64,000 bases of DNA from SM1-73 sp964588305 (GCA_964588305.1 CAZPOP010000001.1:62001-126000), one strand, 5' to 3'. Counted from the stretch's first letter, positions 54,168 to 62,909 are shown. Notes: generated by a model from the letters alone, not told the origin. A program made the numbers and translations.

Positions 54168-54524
54168 TTATTTAGTAAGGTATTTCAAGCGTGTTTCACA
54201 TTCCGGACAAACTTGATTCAACTTCCATTTTTGTTCACACTCAAGACACATTACGTTACCACATTGTTTAGAGTAAAGAGGCACACAACTCCGAAGATAA
54301 GATATAGCCTCACCATTTAATGTATCAGCAAGAGCTTGCCTCAGGGGGACTGTAGATGGCAACGCCACTTGTTTCAAACCACATACACAACAGTATCTTT
54401 CACCTGTTTTGCGAAACTCAGCATTTTCGAACCGGTTATATTTATCATTATGTTTACATTTAACATCCGTTCTCAGTTTAAAACGTTTCTTATGTTGAGC
54501 CCCCCCTTTCTTTGCCTTGAAGCC
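54168..54524 (-). pseudogene. zinc-ribbon/RING-like protein, probably lacking its 5' end
   Basis: The frame is open from 54524 to the stop at 54168 but has no ATG, GTG or TTG before the TTG at 54377. Conserved-looking sequence lies upstream of that TTG, including ERYCCVCG, and downstream are CVPLYSKQCGNVMCLECEQK and CPEC, so the zinc-binding pattern crosses the only available start. On the same strand at about 54564 an ATG begins M-Y-S-C-N-H-C but is stopped at once in another frame. This suggests a frameshifted or decayed small zinc protein. Confidence 0.35.
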
Positions 54525-54774
54525 TTAAAATCAACAGTGGTTGCAGGAGTACATCGCTTGCGTTGAGCCTTTTTTGGTATGCGTTGGTACTCCTACTTGA
54601 CCTTATGCCGTCCAAACAACTTGTCTAGGAGGCCTATTCTGATACTCCTTTCTTTTGTGCGCGAAATGGCATATAACTATTAACAACCATCTTACTACTT
54701 TTATGACCATAAAGGGAAAATCTTTCCTGCCTGTCAGCAGACAGGGATTCCCTTTCCTCTGCCGTTCCACAACG
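54378..54774. other. region upstream of the zinc-ribbon remnant
   Basis: Apart from the open 5' extension of the zinc-ribbon remnant, this 397-base stretch holds an inverted repeat AGGAGTAC/GTACTCCT at about 54545-54594 with repeated GCGTTG inside. No other gene seen. Confidence 0.35.
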
Positions 54775-55245
54775 TTACCTATAAGCATCTTGCCCAAAGA
54801 AGTATCTAAACCCGATAGCTCCGTTGAGACTAAAGTCTGTGCTGGGCGCCAAATCAAGTATGGGAACGATCTCAAGGAAAAAGTCGAAGGGTGACTTATC
54901 GAAAAGGTAGTCAATGCCCAAAGGAAAACGAACACCCACTTTGCTGTCCTCCTCGAACTTGACCCGCCCGCCTATTCCATAATAAGGAAGCAACTCGCCT
55001 TTGTCTACATCAGAGAACCTGAACTTGTGCAGAAGGAAATCTCCGTGCACGTGCATGGAACTTTCCTTCTCGAATGACCAGGCGACTGCTCCATCGATTG
55101 CTGTGCCGTGTCCGGTCCACAGCTTGCCGCTTATTCCGGTAGGCTCGCCTAAGATGACTCCCAATCCAAAACCATGATTCTGTGCCTGAACACTGCCACA
55201 GATTAGCACTGCGGTTAGCACAAGAAAAATCATTGACCTAACCAT
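54775..55245 (-). CDS. small outer-membrane beta-barrel-like protein (copy 1)
   Basis: A 156-residue secreted protein. A signal peptide (MVRSMIFLVLTAVLICGSVQAQ) is followed by an alternating beta pattern with FGLGVILGEPTGISGKLW, YYGIGGRVKFEED, RFPLGIDYLF and a C-terminal strand IGFRYFFG, consistent with a small barrel. The start at 55245 is supported by AAAGGAGAG. Its neighbour at 55353-55826 is a clear paralogue. Role unknown. Confidence 0.7.
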   Translation of the reverse strand: MVRSMIFLVLTAVLICGSVQAQNHGFGLGVILGEPTGISGKLWTGHGTAIDGAVAWSFEKESSMHVHGDFLLHKFRFSDVDKGELLPYYGIGGRVKFEEDSKVGVRFPLGIDYLFDKSPFDFFLEIVPILDLAPSTDFSLNGAIGFRYFFGQDAYR

Positions 55246-55352
55246 CTTAAACTCTCCTTTTTGGACCGACACCAGATGATCATCCCCATTGTCGCGTCTG
55301 TGACTGCAACCGGGAAAACTACGAGTTCGATTTTATCCCCTGTTGCGGAATA

Positions 55353-55826
55353 CTACTCACAGCTACCTTTGCCAAAAACAAATCTGATCCCAAAGCCCGC
55401 CTTTAAATCACCTTCCGTCGCTGGCGTCAACTCCAGCAAAGGAACGATCTCAAAAAAGACGTCGAGAGGTGTTTTTGGGAAGAAGTAATCTATGCCCAAA
55501 GGAATTCGAAGCCCAACTTTGTTGCTGTCGGCAAACTCAAACTTAGCTCCCATCCCGTAATAAGTCAGGAATTTGCCCTTCACCTCTTGTGACAGATGTT
55601 GGTGGTGGAGAAGGAAATCCCCGTGCAGATAGAAGAAATCATCCCCGTCATCTGACCAGGCAACCTCTGCATCAATTGCCGTGCTCTTTCCTATCCACAG
55701 CTTGGTGCTTATTCCTGTTGGATCATCCACAATAATGCCCAGTCCAAAACCTTTGCCCTGTGCTTCAACCGCGCCGCAGGTTGCCAGGGCCGTTAGTGCA
55801 ATAACCAGAATCCACCTAACCGTCAT
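55353..55826 (-). CDS. small outer-membrane beta-barrel-like protein (copy 2)
   Basis: A 157-residue paralogue of the preceding protein: signal peptide ending VEAQ, FGLGIIVDDPTGISTKLW, YYGMGAKFEFAD, RIPLGIDYFFP and a final IRFVFG strand. Start ATG 55826 with AAAGGAAC upstream. The shared GDFLLH, PLGIDY and FFEIVP segments show tandem duplication, now strongly diverged. Confidence 0.7.
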   Translation of the reverse strand: MTVRWILVIALTALATCGAVEAQGKGFGLGIIVDDPTGISTKLWIGKSTAIDAEVAWSDDGDDFFYLHGDFLLHHQHLSQEVKGKFLTYYGMGAKFEFADSNKVGLRIPLGIDYFFPKTPLDVFFEIVPLLELTPATEGDLKAGFGIRFVFGKGSCE

Positions 55827-55948
55827 AACAGTTCCTTTCTTTGAAAATGTCTTCTTTGTAAGAAGCGCTCCAGCCTTGGACAAGTGTCATGCTTAGTTGC
55901 CGTTGTTACTGGCAGCGTTGTGCACATTCGTCTCCAGGCGCATATCTG

Positions 55949-56314
55949 TTATCGAAACTCCACCAATTCATGAACGTTGCCAAATGGATCTTTGAAGGCT
56001 GCATACACACCCGCAGGGAACTTCTGCGGCGTTTCGTGGATGAATTCGACTCCTTTGTTCTTCAAGTCATTCATGCTGGAAGTCAGATCATCGGTCTGAA
56101 TACAAATCAGAGTTTGGACCACGCTCGGGTAGTCTATTTGTGCCGGCTTGTCTGCCTCATGCAAGAGGAGACGGCATCCTTCATGAACTAAATCCACGGC
56201 AACCGGATGATAGTAATGCTCTTTCGAGACTTCAAACCCCAAGGTGTTGCTGTACCAGTCCATGGCCTTATCGAGGTCGCTAACGCCAATTTGGATAATA
56301 CAAACGTTCGGCAT
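55949..56314 (-). CDS. VOC (glyoxalase/bleomycin-resistance fold) protein
   Basis: A 121-residue single-domain VOC protein: IIQIGVSDLDKAMDWYSNTL at the start and DPFGNVHELVEF at the end are typical, with a metal-ligand Glu near the C-terminus. VOC proteins include lyases, dioxygenases and binding proteins; the exact activity cannot be told from sequence. It sits between gatB and the small-gene block. Confidence 0.8.
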   Translation of the reverse strand: MPNVCIIQIGVSDLDKAMDWYSNTLGFEVSKEHYYHPVAVDLVHEGCRLLLHEADKPAQIDYPSVVQTLICIQTDDLTSSMNDLKNKGVEFIHETPQKFPAGVYAAFKDPFGNVHELVEFR

Positions 56315-56346
56315 TCTTCACCTGTTCTGGTTGCCTGTTGAAACAC

Positions 56347-57798
56347 CTATTCTGTCTCACGTTTTGAAAGCTTCCCCTTCAGGATTTCATTTACCAGTTT
56401 GGGATTCGCCTTTCCTTTGGTTTCTTTCATAACCTCGCCCACAAAAAACCCAAAGAGCTTTTTTTCTCCGGCATGATATCTTTCTACATTCTCCTCATAT
56501 TCCTTTAATACACTTTCTATAATCAAAGTCAAATCCTTTTTGTCGGTTATCTGCACCAATCCTTTTTCTTCTATTATCTGTGAAGCTTCCTTCCCGGTCT
56601 CTGCCATCTGGGCAAACACCTCTTTTCCCATCTTCCCGCTGATGGTTCCCTGATCTATCGCTCTTAACAAACCCGCTAAATCCACCGGGCTGATTTTGAA
56701 ATCTGTTATCCCAATCTTTCTCTGGTTCAATTCTCTTAAGATTTCTGTCATCACCCAATTGCTTACCTTTTTCCCATCCGCGTAGTTCTTCATGCACTCC
56801 TCATAATATTCCGCCAACTCTTTGGAGACAGTCAGAACTTCGGCGTCATATTCCGGGATTTGGTAATCCCGGATGAATCTCTCCCTCGTCTGATCCGGAA
56901 GTTCCGGTAGGTCTCTTCTGACCTGATGGAGCCATTCATCTGAGATAGCCAAGGTGACCAGATCAGGCTCGGGGAAGTATCTGTAATCGTGAGATTCCTC
57001 CTTGCTCCTCATGACAAACGACATTTGCCTTCTTTCATCCCAGAGCAGGGTCTCCTTTTCTATGGTTCCGCCTTTTTCCAAAATGCCGATCTGCCTTCTT
57101 ATCTCATAATCCAAAGCCTTCTCCACACCCCGGAAGGAATTCATGTTCTTGACTTCTGTGTTGATTCCTAATTCTTCCGCGCCCCTGGGTCTTACAGACA
57201 CATTTGCATCGCATCGCAGTGCCCCCTCTTCCATATTGCCGCTGCATACCCCAAGATATTGAACCATCTGCTTCAATTTGTTCAGGTACAGATATGCCTC
57301 CTGAGGAGAACTTATATCCGGCTCACTGACGATTTCAAGAAGAGGGATACCGCACCGGTTCATATCCACAGAGGTTCGCGCATCATCCCCCTCGTCTTCC
57401 GGATGCACTGATTTTCCAGCGTCCTCCTCCAGATGAATCCGGGTAATTCTGACTTTTTTACTGTCGCCGTTTGTTTGAATCTCGATGAAGCCAGCCGTAG
57501 CCAAAGGCTCTTCGTATTGGGATATCTGGTAGCCTTTGGGCAAATCGGGATAAAAATAATTCTTTCGGGCGAAGATGCTTTTGGGATTGACTTGTCCACC
57601 GACTGCCAAAACCATCTTTATAGCATACTCCACAGCCTTTTTGTTCAACACCGGCAAGACTCCTGGCATCCCCAGACAGACCGGACAGGTCTGGGTATTG
57701 GGGGGACTGCCAAATTTGGTGGAACATCCACAGAATATCTTGGACTCTGTCAGAAGCTGAGCGTGAACCTCCAGGCCGATTTTGCTTTCGTATTCCAT
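56347..57798 (-). CDS. gatB: aspartyl/glutamyl-tRNA amidotransferase subunit B
   Basis: A 483-residue GatB: EYESKIGLEVHAQLLTESKI, the cysteine pair regions FCGC and CPVC (zinc site), GALRCDANVSVRP and the C-terminal YqeY-like tail domain. It phosphorylates mischarged Glu-tRNA(Gln) or Asp-tRNA(Asn) for amidation with ammonia from GatA. gatA is 2.1 kb upstream; gatC is not in this window. Confidence 0.96.
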   Translation of the reverse strand: MEYESKIGLEVHAQLLTESKIFCGCSTKFGSPPNTQTCPVCLGMPGVLPVLNKKAVEYAIKMVLAVGGQVNPKSIFARKNYFYPDLPKGYQISQYEEPLATAGFIEIQTNGDSKKVRITRIHLEEDAGKSVHPEDEGDDARTSVDMNRCGIPLLEIVSEPDISSPQEAYLYLNKLKQMVQYLGVCSGNMEEGALRCDANVSVRPRGAEELGINTEVKNMNSFRGVEKALDYEIRRQIGILEKGGTIEKETLLWDERRQMSFVMRSKEESHDYRYFPEPDLVTLAISDEWLHQVRRDLPELPDQTRERFIRDYQIPEYDAEVLTVSKELAEYYEECMKNYADGKKVSNWVMTEILRELNQRKIGITDFKISPVDLAGLLRAIDQGTISGKMGKEVFAQMAETGKEASQIIEEKGLVQITDKKDLTLIIESVLKEYEENVERYHAGEKKLFGFFVGEVMKETKGKANPKLVNEILKGKLSKRETE

Positions 57799-57825
57799 CT
57801 TCTCGGATTGACTCTTGGTTCTTCT

Positions 57826-57879
57826 CGCGTAGCGGAGTCTTTATGGCTCCGTGCAGAGGCGTGAAGCCTCTGCTACGCG
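57826..57879. repeat. paired-hairpin element with CGCGTAGC/GCTACGCG outer stem
   Basis: Outer 8-bp stem (57826-57833 and 57872-57879) encloses GGAG...CTCC and the perfect CAGAGGC-GTGAA-GCCTCTG. It overlaps the left direct repeat described below. Confidence 0.55.
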
Positions 57880-57920
57880 GTAATCAGACCGGACCTTCGC
57901 AGGCTAGACCTTGCGGCTAC
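57845..57920. repeat. direct repeat, left copy (76 bp)
   Basis: About 90% identical by eye to 58783-58858, in the same orientation; the two copies bracket the HEPN-like gene. Contains hairpins CAGAGGC/GCCTCTG and an imperfect GCAGGC/CTTGC. Confidence 0.7.
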
Positions 57921-57946
57921 CAAAACCATGATTCTGAGTCTTGTAG

Positions 57947-57972
57947 GTCGAGCATGGCGAAGCCTGCTCGAC
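57947..57972. repeat. GTCGAGCA/TGCTCGAC hairpin element
   Basis: Outer stem GTCGAGCA with TGCTCGAC and inner GGC-GAA-GCC. Compared with 50819-50844 one stem pair changed from A-T to G-C on both arms. Confidence 0.5.
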
Positions 57973-57991
57973 ATTCCTTCTCCGAAAAAGG

Positions 57992-58732
57992 CTATTTGAC
58001 ATTATCTCTAATCAATGCAAGCATCTCGTCAAGCCCCTGTATCATTCGGCGGTAGCTGCCAACAAAGAAATCCGGTAACTCATCTCTTTCCTGCTGAAGT
58101 CTAGATAGCTCCTCAGGGTTTTGGACATTCTTCAGGAAAGACTCGAAGTACGTCGCTGTCGAGCATTTTCTGTGGACTATTTGCCGACGTCTTCGGTTAA
58201 TTGTGTCCTTGTATTGCTCTTCTTTAAATCTCAAAAGACTTTGGAAATTTCGGTCTGCTGCTAGTTCTGTAGCGAGCTTGTCCATTAGAGGCGAAAAATA
58301 TACTTTCTCTGAGTCACTTTCAGCTTGAAAAAAGATATTCAAGAAATTTGCGACTCTATTCCAGAAGTTGTATAAACGCATAAACACATCGTCGACAAAG
58401 TAGAAAAAGCGGTTGTCCAGTTCCGTCTCGAATAAACCGCCTATGGGACCGTATTGGCTTCGAGTTATTTGGAATCTTACCAAGCCTATTTCGGATAACA
58501 AAAGTGCATTGGCGATCGCAAATCTCGCCTCACGCCCAATGCGAAGCAAATCTTCCTCTTGGAAGTCCACCTGTCCGTTCTTGTTGTATTTGGGTCTCAG
58601 ATGACCTATGTGCTCCGCAAACTTCTTAAAGTAGTTACCCTCGTGGACCACATCAATTAGCCGCTGCTGTTTGAAAATCCTATGGATTTCTTCTAAATAA
58701 CGTTTGAAGGTTTCTCGTGAGGTTGTCCTCAT
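57992..58732 (-). CDS. HEPN-like protein of unknown function
   Basis: A 246-residue mostly helical protein starting at ATG 58732 (CTGAGGAAAG upstream); a longer frame from 58792 runs into a repeat. The C-terminal half looks like the Cthe_2314-type HEPN fold: FMRLYNFWNRVANFLNIFF (117-135), then RRRQIVHRK with Arg182-x4-His187, matching the RX4-6H ribonuclease motif of HEPN proteins. Many HEPN proteins are RNases in toxin-antitoxin or phage-defence systems, but some are not catalytic. No antitoxin-like partner is adjacent. The gene is bracketed by 76-bp direct repeats. Confidence 0.5.
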   Translation of the reverse strand: MRTTSRETFKRYLEEIHRIFKQQRLIDVVHEGNYFKKFAEHIGHLRPKYNKNGQVDFQEEDLLRIGREARFAIANALLLSEIGLVRFQITRSQYGPIGGLFETELDNRFFYFVDDVFMRLYNFWNRVANFLNIFFQAESDSEKVYFSPLMDKLATELAADRNFQSLLRFKEEQYKDTINRRRRQIVHRKCSTATYFESFLKNVQNPEELSRLQQERDELPDFFVGSYRRMIQGLDEMLALIRDNVK

Positions 58733-58782
58733 GACTTTCCTCAGGTGAAGTTTTGTAGGTCGAGCCAGAGCGGACGCTTCCC

Positions 58783-58858
58783 GGCTCCGCACAGAGGCAT
58801 GAAGCCTCTGCTACGCGGCAACCAGACCGGACCTTCGCAGGCTAAAGCCTGCGGCTAC
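58783..58858. repeat. direct repeat, right copy (76 bp)
   Basis: Right partner of 57845-57920, with stems CAGAGGC/GCCTCTG and GCAGGC-TAAA-GCCTGC. It lies at the 5' side of the HEPN-like gene and at the stop of the membrane-protein gene. Confidence 0.7.
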
Positions 58859-59724
58859 ATTTTTGTCTCCCCTGGTTTCGACTTCTTCATCTCCAGAAAT
58901 GCCAGGGTCCAAAAAGAATCGATGTAGGCACCCCAGGCGCCGGATGCCACGGCTATGTAAATCAACCCCACTATCACTCCCAAGGCAATTCCTAAGAAGA
59001 GATTAATTGCGCCCAGGACTATGAAAGGCAATGCCAGAAACAATCCCACAATTAGGAACCCGATCATATAGACGATTGTGCTGCCAATGCTAATTAACGC
59101 CACTACCAGAGTCTTTCCCAGGTTGCCTGTCAGCATCTCCCATCCGCCGGCGATGGAATCGAACACTCCTTTTCCTCCTATGATACACACCCGATAAGCA
59201 TAAAGGCTTATCAGCGAAATCACAACAACCAGAACAAAAAAGAGCGGAATGAAGACAACTGCCGAAAGTATGCCTACGATCTTATTGGCGATGATCAATA
59301 GCACAAAAGGACCCAAGATTAAAAGAATCGCAGCGAAGAAGCAGATTATCATCAATACGGCAATTCCCAAAACTCTCCAGAAATTTGCGACTCCGGCATT
59401 CCAGCCGTCACGCAAGGCTGGCTTATCCCCGGATTCTATTCTCGAGACACAGTGAATGAGTCCGCCCTGAGAGATGACGTACAGAATCACGAAGAGCACG
59501 AAAACCACGAGAGCGATCAGTATCAGAGGTATTAGTATACTCATCAAGGAAATACGTCCGAAGAAATCACAGACCGGCAGTTTACATCTGTCGAATCCAT
59601 CAGACCAGGAACCCATTCCTCCACCACCACCTGATCCGAACTCCAAGAAGAATCCAAATATCCAGAGATACTTGAATTTCCACATGATATCCAAAGCTCT
59701 CTTTACCAATCCACCGTAATCCAT
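58855..59724 (-). CDS. multi-span membrane protein of unknown function
   Basis: A 289-residue integral membrane protein with about six hydrophobic helices. The start DYGGLVKRALDIMWKFKYLWIFGFFLEF and a Gly-rich loop (GSGGGGGMGS) are typical of a widespread uncharacterised family with a glycerophosphodiesterase membrane-domain-like core. The loop after helix 1 contains two cysteines (RCKLPVCDF). No catalytic motif seen. It lies between gatA and the HEPN-like gene, all on the minus strand. Confidence 0.6.
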   Translation of the reverse strand: MDYGGLVKRALDIMWKFKYLWIFGFFLEFGSGGGGGMGSWSDGFDRCKLPVCDFFGRISLMSILIPLILIALVVFVLFVILYVISQGGLIHCVSRIESGDKPALRDGWNAGVANFWRVLGIAVLMIICFFAAILLILGPFVLLIIANKIVGILSAVVFIPLFFVLVVVISLISLYAYRVCIIGGKGVFDSIAGGWEMLTGNLGKTLVVALISIGSTIVYMIGFLIVGLFLALPFIVLGAINLFLGIALGVIVGLIYIAVASGAWGAYIDSFWTLAFLEMKKSKPGETKM

Positions 59725-59883
59725 GCTAAACCTCCTTGCGGAAATATCTGAGAATTCGGTTGCCTCTGTGCTTATTAGATACTATGACCTGTCGGGAGTC
59801 AACGCCCATTATGCTCTCGTATTCCATCTTCTGTTCGAAATCCCCCTCATCTCAATCCTCTCCCCCAGGGGAGAGGGAACTCT

Positions 59884-59916
59884 CCCTCCCTTGATGGGAG
59901 GGATTAAGGGAGGGTG
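59884..59916. repeat. dispersed 33-bp GGGAGGG element (copy 2)
   Basis: Same sequence as 47898-47930 apart from one base (T for C at position 9). Overlaps the end of gatA. Confidence 0.6.
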
Positions 59917-61355
59917 ATCAATTTCTCACCCTGCTCTAGCGCATACGCCACCTTCAGGATCAAACCTTCAGACAACGGTTTGCCCATGATCTGAAGACCT
60001 ATGGGCAGGCCGTGCGAGTCTTTGCCGCACGGGACTGAGATGGCCGGAATTCCAGCTAGGTTGGCAGAAGTCGTGTAGACGTCGGACAGATACATGGTCA
60101 AGGGATCATCGATCTTCTCGCCGATTTTGAAGGCGGTAGTGGGCGAGGTCGGCGTTATTATCACACCCACCTTCTCAAAGGCTCTTTCAAAGTCCTCTTT
60201 TATGATAGTTCTCACCTTTTGGGCCTTGGCATAATAGGCATCATAATATCCTGCGGAGAGAACGTAAGTCCCCAGAATGATCCTTCTTTTCACCTCTGCT
60301 CCAAAGCCTTGGCTTCTGGTTTCTTTATACATGTCCGAAAGCTCGAACCGACCTTTGGCTCTGTACCCATATTTGGCCCCATCATACCGGGCTAAATTGG
60401 AGGACGCTTCCGCAGTGCACAAGACGTAATAAGTGGCGATAGCCTTGTCGGCATGAGGCAAGGAGACATCCTCAACCTTCATACCCTGCCTCTCCAAAAG
60501 CTCGATCCCCTTTTCCACCGATTCGGCCACTTCAGAATCCAGTCCCTCACTAAAATATTCTTGCGGAACACCAATGGTGATTCCCTTCACATCTTCATTC
60601 AGATATCTGGTATAATTTTGGCCCTCAACATCCAGGGAAGTTGAGTCCTTCGGATCATGATGTGCGATCGCAGACAAAAGCAGCGCACAGTCCCGAACGT
60701 CTTTGGTCAAAACTCCAATCGTATCCAGCGAGGAGGCAAAGGCGACCAGTCCGTAACGGGAGATCCGACCGTAAGTGGGCTTCATTCCCACCACACCGCA
60801 GAAGCTGGCCGGCCCTCTGACGGAGCCGCCGGTGTCTGATCCTAAGGCCATGATGGTCATATCAGAAGCCACCGCTGCAGCAGAACCACCGCTTGAACCT
60901 CCCGGAATCCTTTCCAGATCGGAAGGATTCCTGGCTGTGCCGTAAAAAGAATGCTCGTTGGAGGATCCCATGCCGAATTCATCCATGTTGGTTTTGCCGA
61001 TGATTATTGCGTCTTCCTCTCTCAACTTCCGCACCGCCGTTGCGTCGTAAGGCGGAACGAAATTGGACAATATCTTTGAAGCACAGGTGGTCGGAATTCC
61101 CTTAACGCAGATATTATCTTTGATGGCAAGAGGTATGCCTGCCAGAATCCCCGAATTTTCACCATTACCCCTCTTCCGGTCGATTTTCTGCGCGGTTTCT
61201 ATGGCCTTTTCTTCGCTCAGGGTAATATAAGCATTGATTTTGGGGTTTGTTTCACGGATTCGATCAAACACGCTCAAGACTATTTGCTGGCAGGTAATCT
61301 CCCCTTTTTCGACCATATCCCTTAGCTGCCAAGCTTTAAGTTGAAAATGCTTCAA
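59904..61355 (-). CDS. gatA: aspartyl/glutamyl-tRNA amidotransferase subunit A
   Basis: A roughly 483-residue amidase that hydrolyses glutamine to supply ammonia to GatB. The Ser-cisSer-Lys triad is in GIPLAIKDNI (Lys) and PGGSSGGSAAAVA with GSDTGGSVRGPASFCG (both Ser). The N-terminus is uncertain: no ATG fits. The TTG at 61355 gives the family-like start before KHFQLKAWQLRDMVEKGEIT, but its GGGGGAG site is very close; a TTG at 61394 would add 13 residues. Confidence 0.94.
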   Translation of the reverse strand: MKHFQLKAWQLRDMVEKGEITCQQIVLSVFDRIRETNPKINAYITLSEEKAIETAQKIDRKRGNGENSGILAGIPLAIKDNICVKGIPTTCASKILSNFVPPYDATAVRKLREEDAIIIGKTNMDEFGMGSSNEHSFYGTARNPSDLERIPGGSSGGSAAAVASDMTIMALGSDTGGSVRGPASFCGVVGMKPTYGRISRYGLVAFASSLDTIGVLTKDVRDCALLLSAIAHHDPKDSTSLDVEGQNYTRYLNEDVKGITIGVPQEYFSEGLDSEVAESVEKGIELLERQGMKVEDVSLPHADKAIATYYVLCTAEASSNLARYDGAKYGYRAKGRFELSDMYKETRSQGFGAEVKRRIILGTYVLSAGYYDAYYAKAQKVRTIIKEDFERAFEKVGVIITPTSPTTAFKIGEKIDDPLTMYLSDVYTTSANLAGIPAISVPCGKDSHGLPIGLQIMGKPLSEGLILKVAYALEQGEKLITLP

Positions 61356-61382
61356 ATCTCCCCCGCTCAATCTAAGTCTAAA

Positions 61383-61447
61383 AGCGCGAGACAAGTCTCG
61401 CTACTCCAGCCACTGTCCATTCGGGAACAGCAGAGCTTGCTCTGCGT
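61383..61447. repeat. two hairpins upstream of gatA
   Basis: GCGAGAC-AA-GTCTCGC near 61385-61400 and GCAGAGC-TT-GCTCTGC near 61430-61445, between glnA and gatA on the minus strand. They may act as terminator or regulator between the two genes, but no T-run follows. Confidence 0.4.
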
Positions 61448-61477
61448 ATGTGCTCACTGGTGAATGAATGAGAAGTT

Positions 61478-62803
61478 CTAAAGCACTGGCAAATACTTGT
61501 CCAACTCAAATTGGCTTACGTGAATCTTGTATGCATCCCACTCAACCTTTTTGTTGGCGATCAAATGGTCAAAGATGTGATCTCCCAGAGCCTGCCTCAT
61601 CAGCTCACTTGTCTCCAGTTCTCTGGTTGCATTCTCCAGGGTGTCCGGCAGAAATTCGATGTTGTTCTTGGTCCTTTCCTCCGGTGACATCTCATATATG
61701 TTTTTCTCGATGGGTTCGGGAAGCTGGTACTCCTCGTCGATTCCTTTGAGGCCGGCCGCCAGCATGACCGAGAAGGCCAAATAGGGATTGCAGGCAGGAT
61801 CCGGGCTGCGCAGCTCGACGCGAGTGGCTTTCTCTCTTCCGGGTTTGTACATGGGGACTCTGATCAGAGAAGACCTGTTGCGCCGGCCCCAGGAGATGTA
61901 CACCGGCGCCTCGTAGCCGGCCACCAGCCGCTTATATGAATTAACCCATTGGTTGGTCACCAGGGTGAACTCCTTCACGTGCCTTAAGAGACCAGCCACG
62001 TAACACTTGGCTGTCTTGGACAAATGGTATTTGTCATTGGGATCGAAGAACAAATTCTTCTCTCCTTTGAACAGGGACTGGTGGGTATGCATGCCGCTGC
62101 CATTGATTCCGTAGATCGGTTTGGGCATGAAGGTGGCATAGAGTCCATTCTCCAGCGCCACCTCTTTGACCACCAATCTATAGATCATGGCATAATCCGC
62201 CATGGTGAGAGCATCCTGATATTGCAGGTCTATCTCATGCTGGCTGCAAGCGACTTCATGATGACTGCATTCGACTCGAATACCCAAACCTTCCAAAGCG
62301 GAGGCGGTCTTCTTCCTGGCCTTTACCGACTCATCCACGGTAGTGTAGTCGAAATATCCTCCCTCGTCCAAGAACACCGGAGATTTGGCGCTTTTAAAAT
62401 AGAAATATTCCATCTCCGGTCCCAGATACAATGTCTGTCCGTTTTTTTCTAACCTCTCCAGGTTTCTCTTCAAAACGTAGCGCGGATCGCCGGCATAGGG
62501 CGTTCCGTCGGAGTTGTGGATGTCGCAAAACATCAAGGCCACCTTTTCTCCGCCGATGAGCCAGGGAAAGACCTTGAAAGTATTGAAATCGGGAATCGCC
62601 ACCATGTCGGATTCCTCGATGCGCACGAATCCTTCGATGGATGAGCCATCAAATCCCTGTCCGTCCTCCAGCACGTGTTCTATTTCCCCCCGGGTGATGG
62701 ACATTCCTTTAAGCTGGCCCAAGATGTCGGTGAACCACAGGCGAATGTACTTGACCTGGTTCTCGTCAATAAGACCGAGCACTTCCTCTTTGGTTGTGTT
62801 CAT
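61478..62803 (-). CDS. glnA: glutamine synthetase, GSI-alpha-like
   Basis: A 441-residue class I glutamine synthetase (ATM start at 62803, AGAGGG site; the frame runs 30 codons further). Motifs: GFDGSSIEGFVRIEESDM, LGPEMEYFYF, metal and glutamate residues in GSGMHTHQSL and NPYLAFSVMLAAG, and the C-terminal region NIYEMSPEER. Length and C-terminus (DKYLPVL) resemble the short GSI-alpha form regulated by feedback rather than adenylylation. It lies next to a second synthetase. Confidence 0.93.
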   Translation of the reverse strand: MNTTKEEVLGLIDENQVKYIRLWFTDILGQLKGMSITRGEIEHVLEDGQGFDGSSIEGFVRIEESDMVAIPDFNTFKVFPWLIGGEKVALMFCDIHNSDGTPYAGDPRYVLKRNLERLEKNGQTLYLGPEMEYFYFKSAKSPVFLDEGGYFDYTTVDESVKARKKTASALEGLGIRVECSHHEVACSQHEIDLQYQDALTMADYAMIYRLVVKEVALENGLYATFMPKPIYGINGSGMHTHQSLFKGEKNLFFDPNDKYHLSKTAKCYVAGLLRHVKEFTLVTNQWVNSYKRLVAGYEAPVYISWGRRNRSSLIRVPMYKPGREKATRVELRSPDPACNPYLAFSVMLAAGLKGIDEEYQLPEPIEKNIYEMSPEERTKNNIEFLPDTLENATRELETSELMRQALGDHIFDHLIANKKVEWDAYKIHVSQFELDKYLPVL

Positions 62804-62909
62804 GGTTTTCCCTCTGGTTGAATGTTGGAATGGCGAGATCTTCAATGTGCTTCCCGGTTTCCTGACGTCAGATGATACAGAAGAAAAAACCAACTCTCCT
62901 GCTGGGAAG

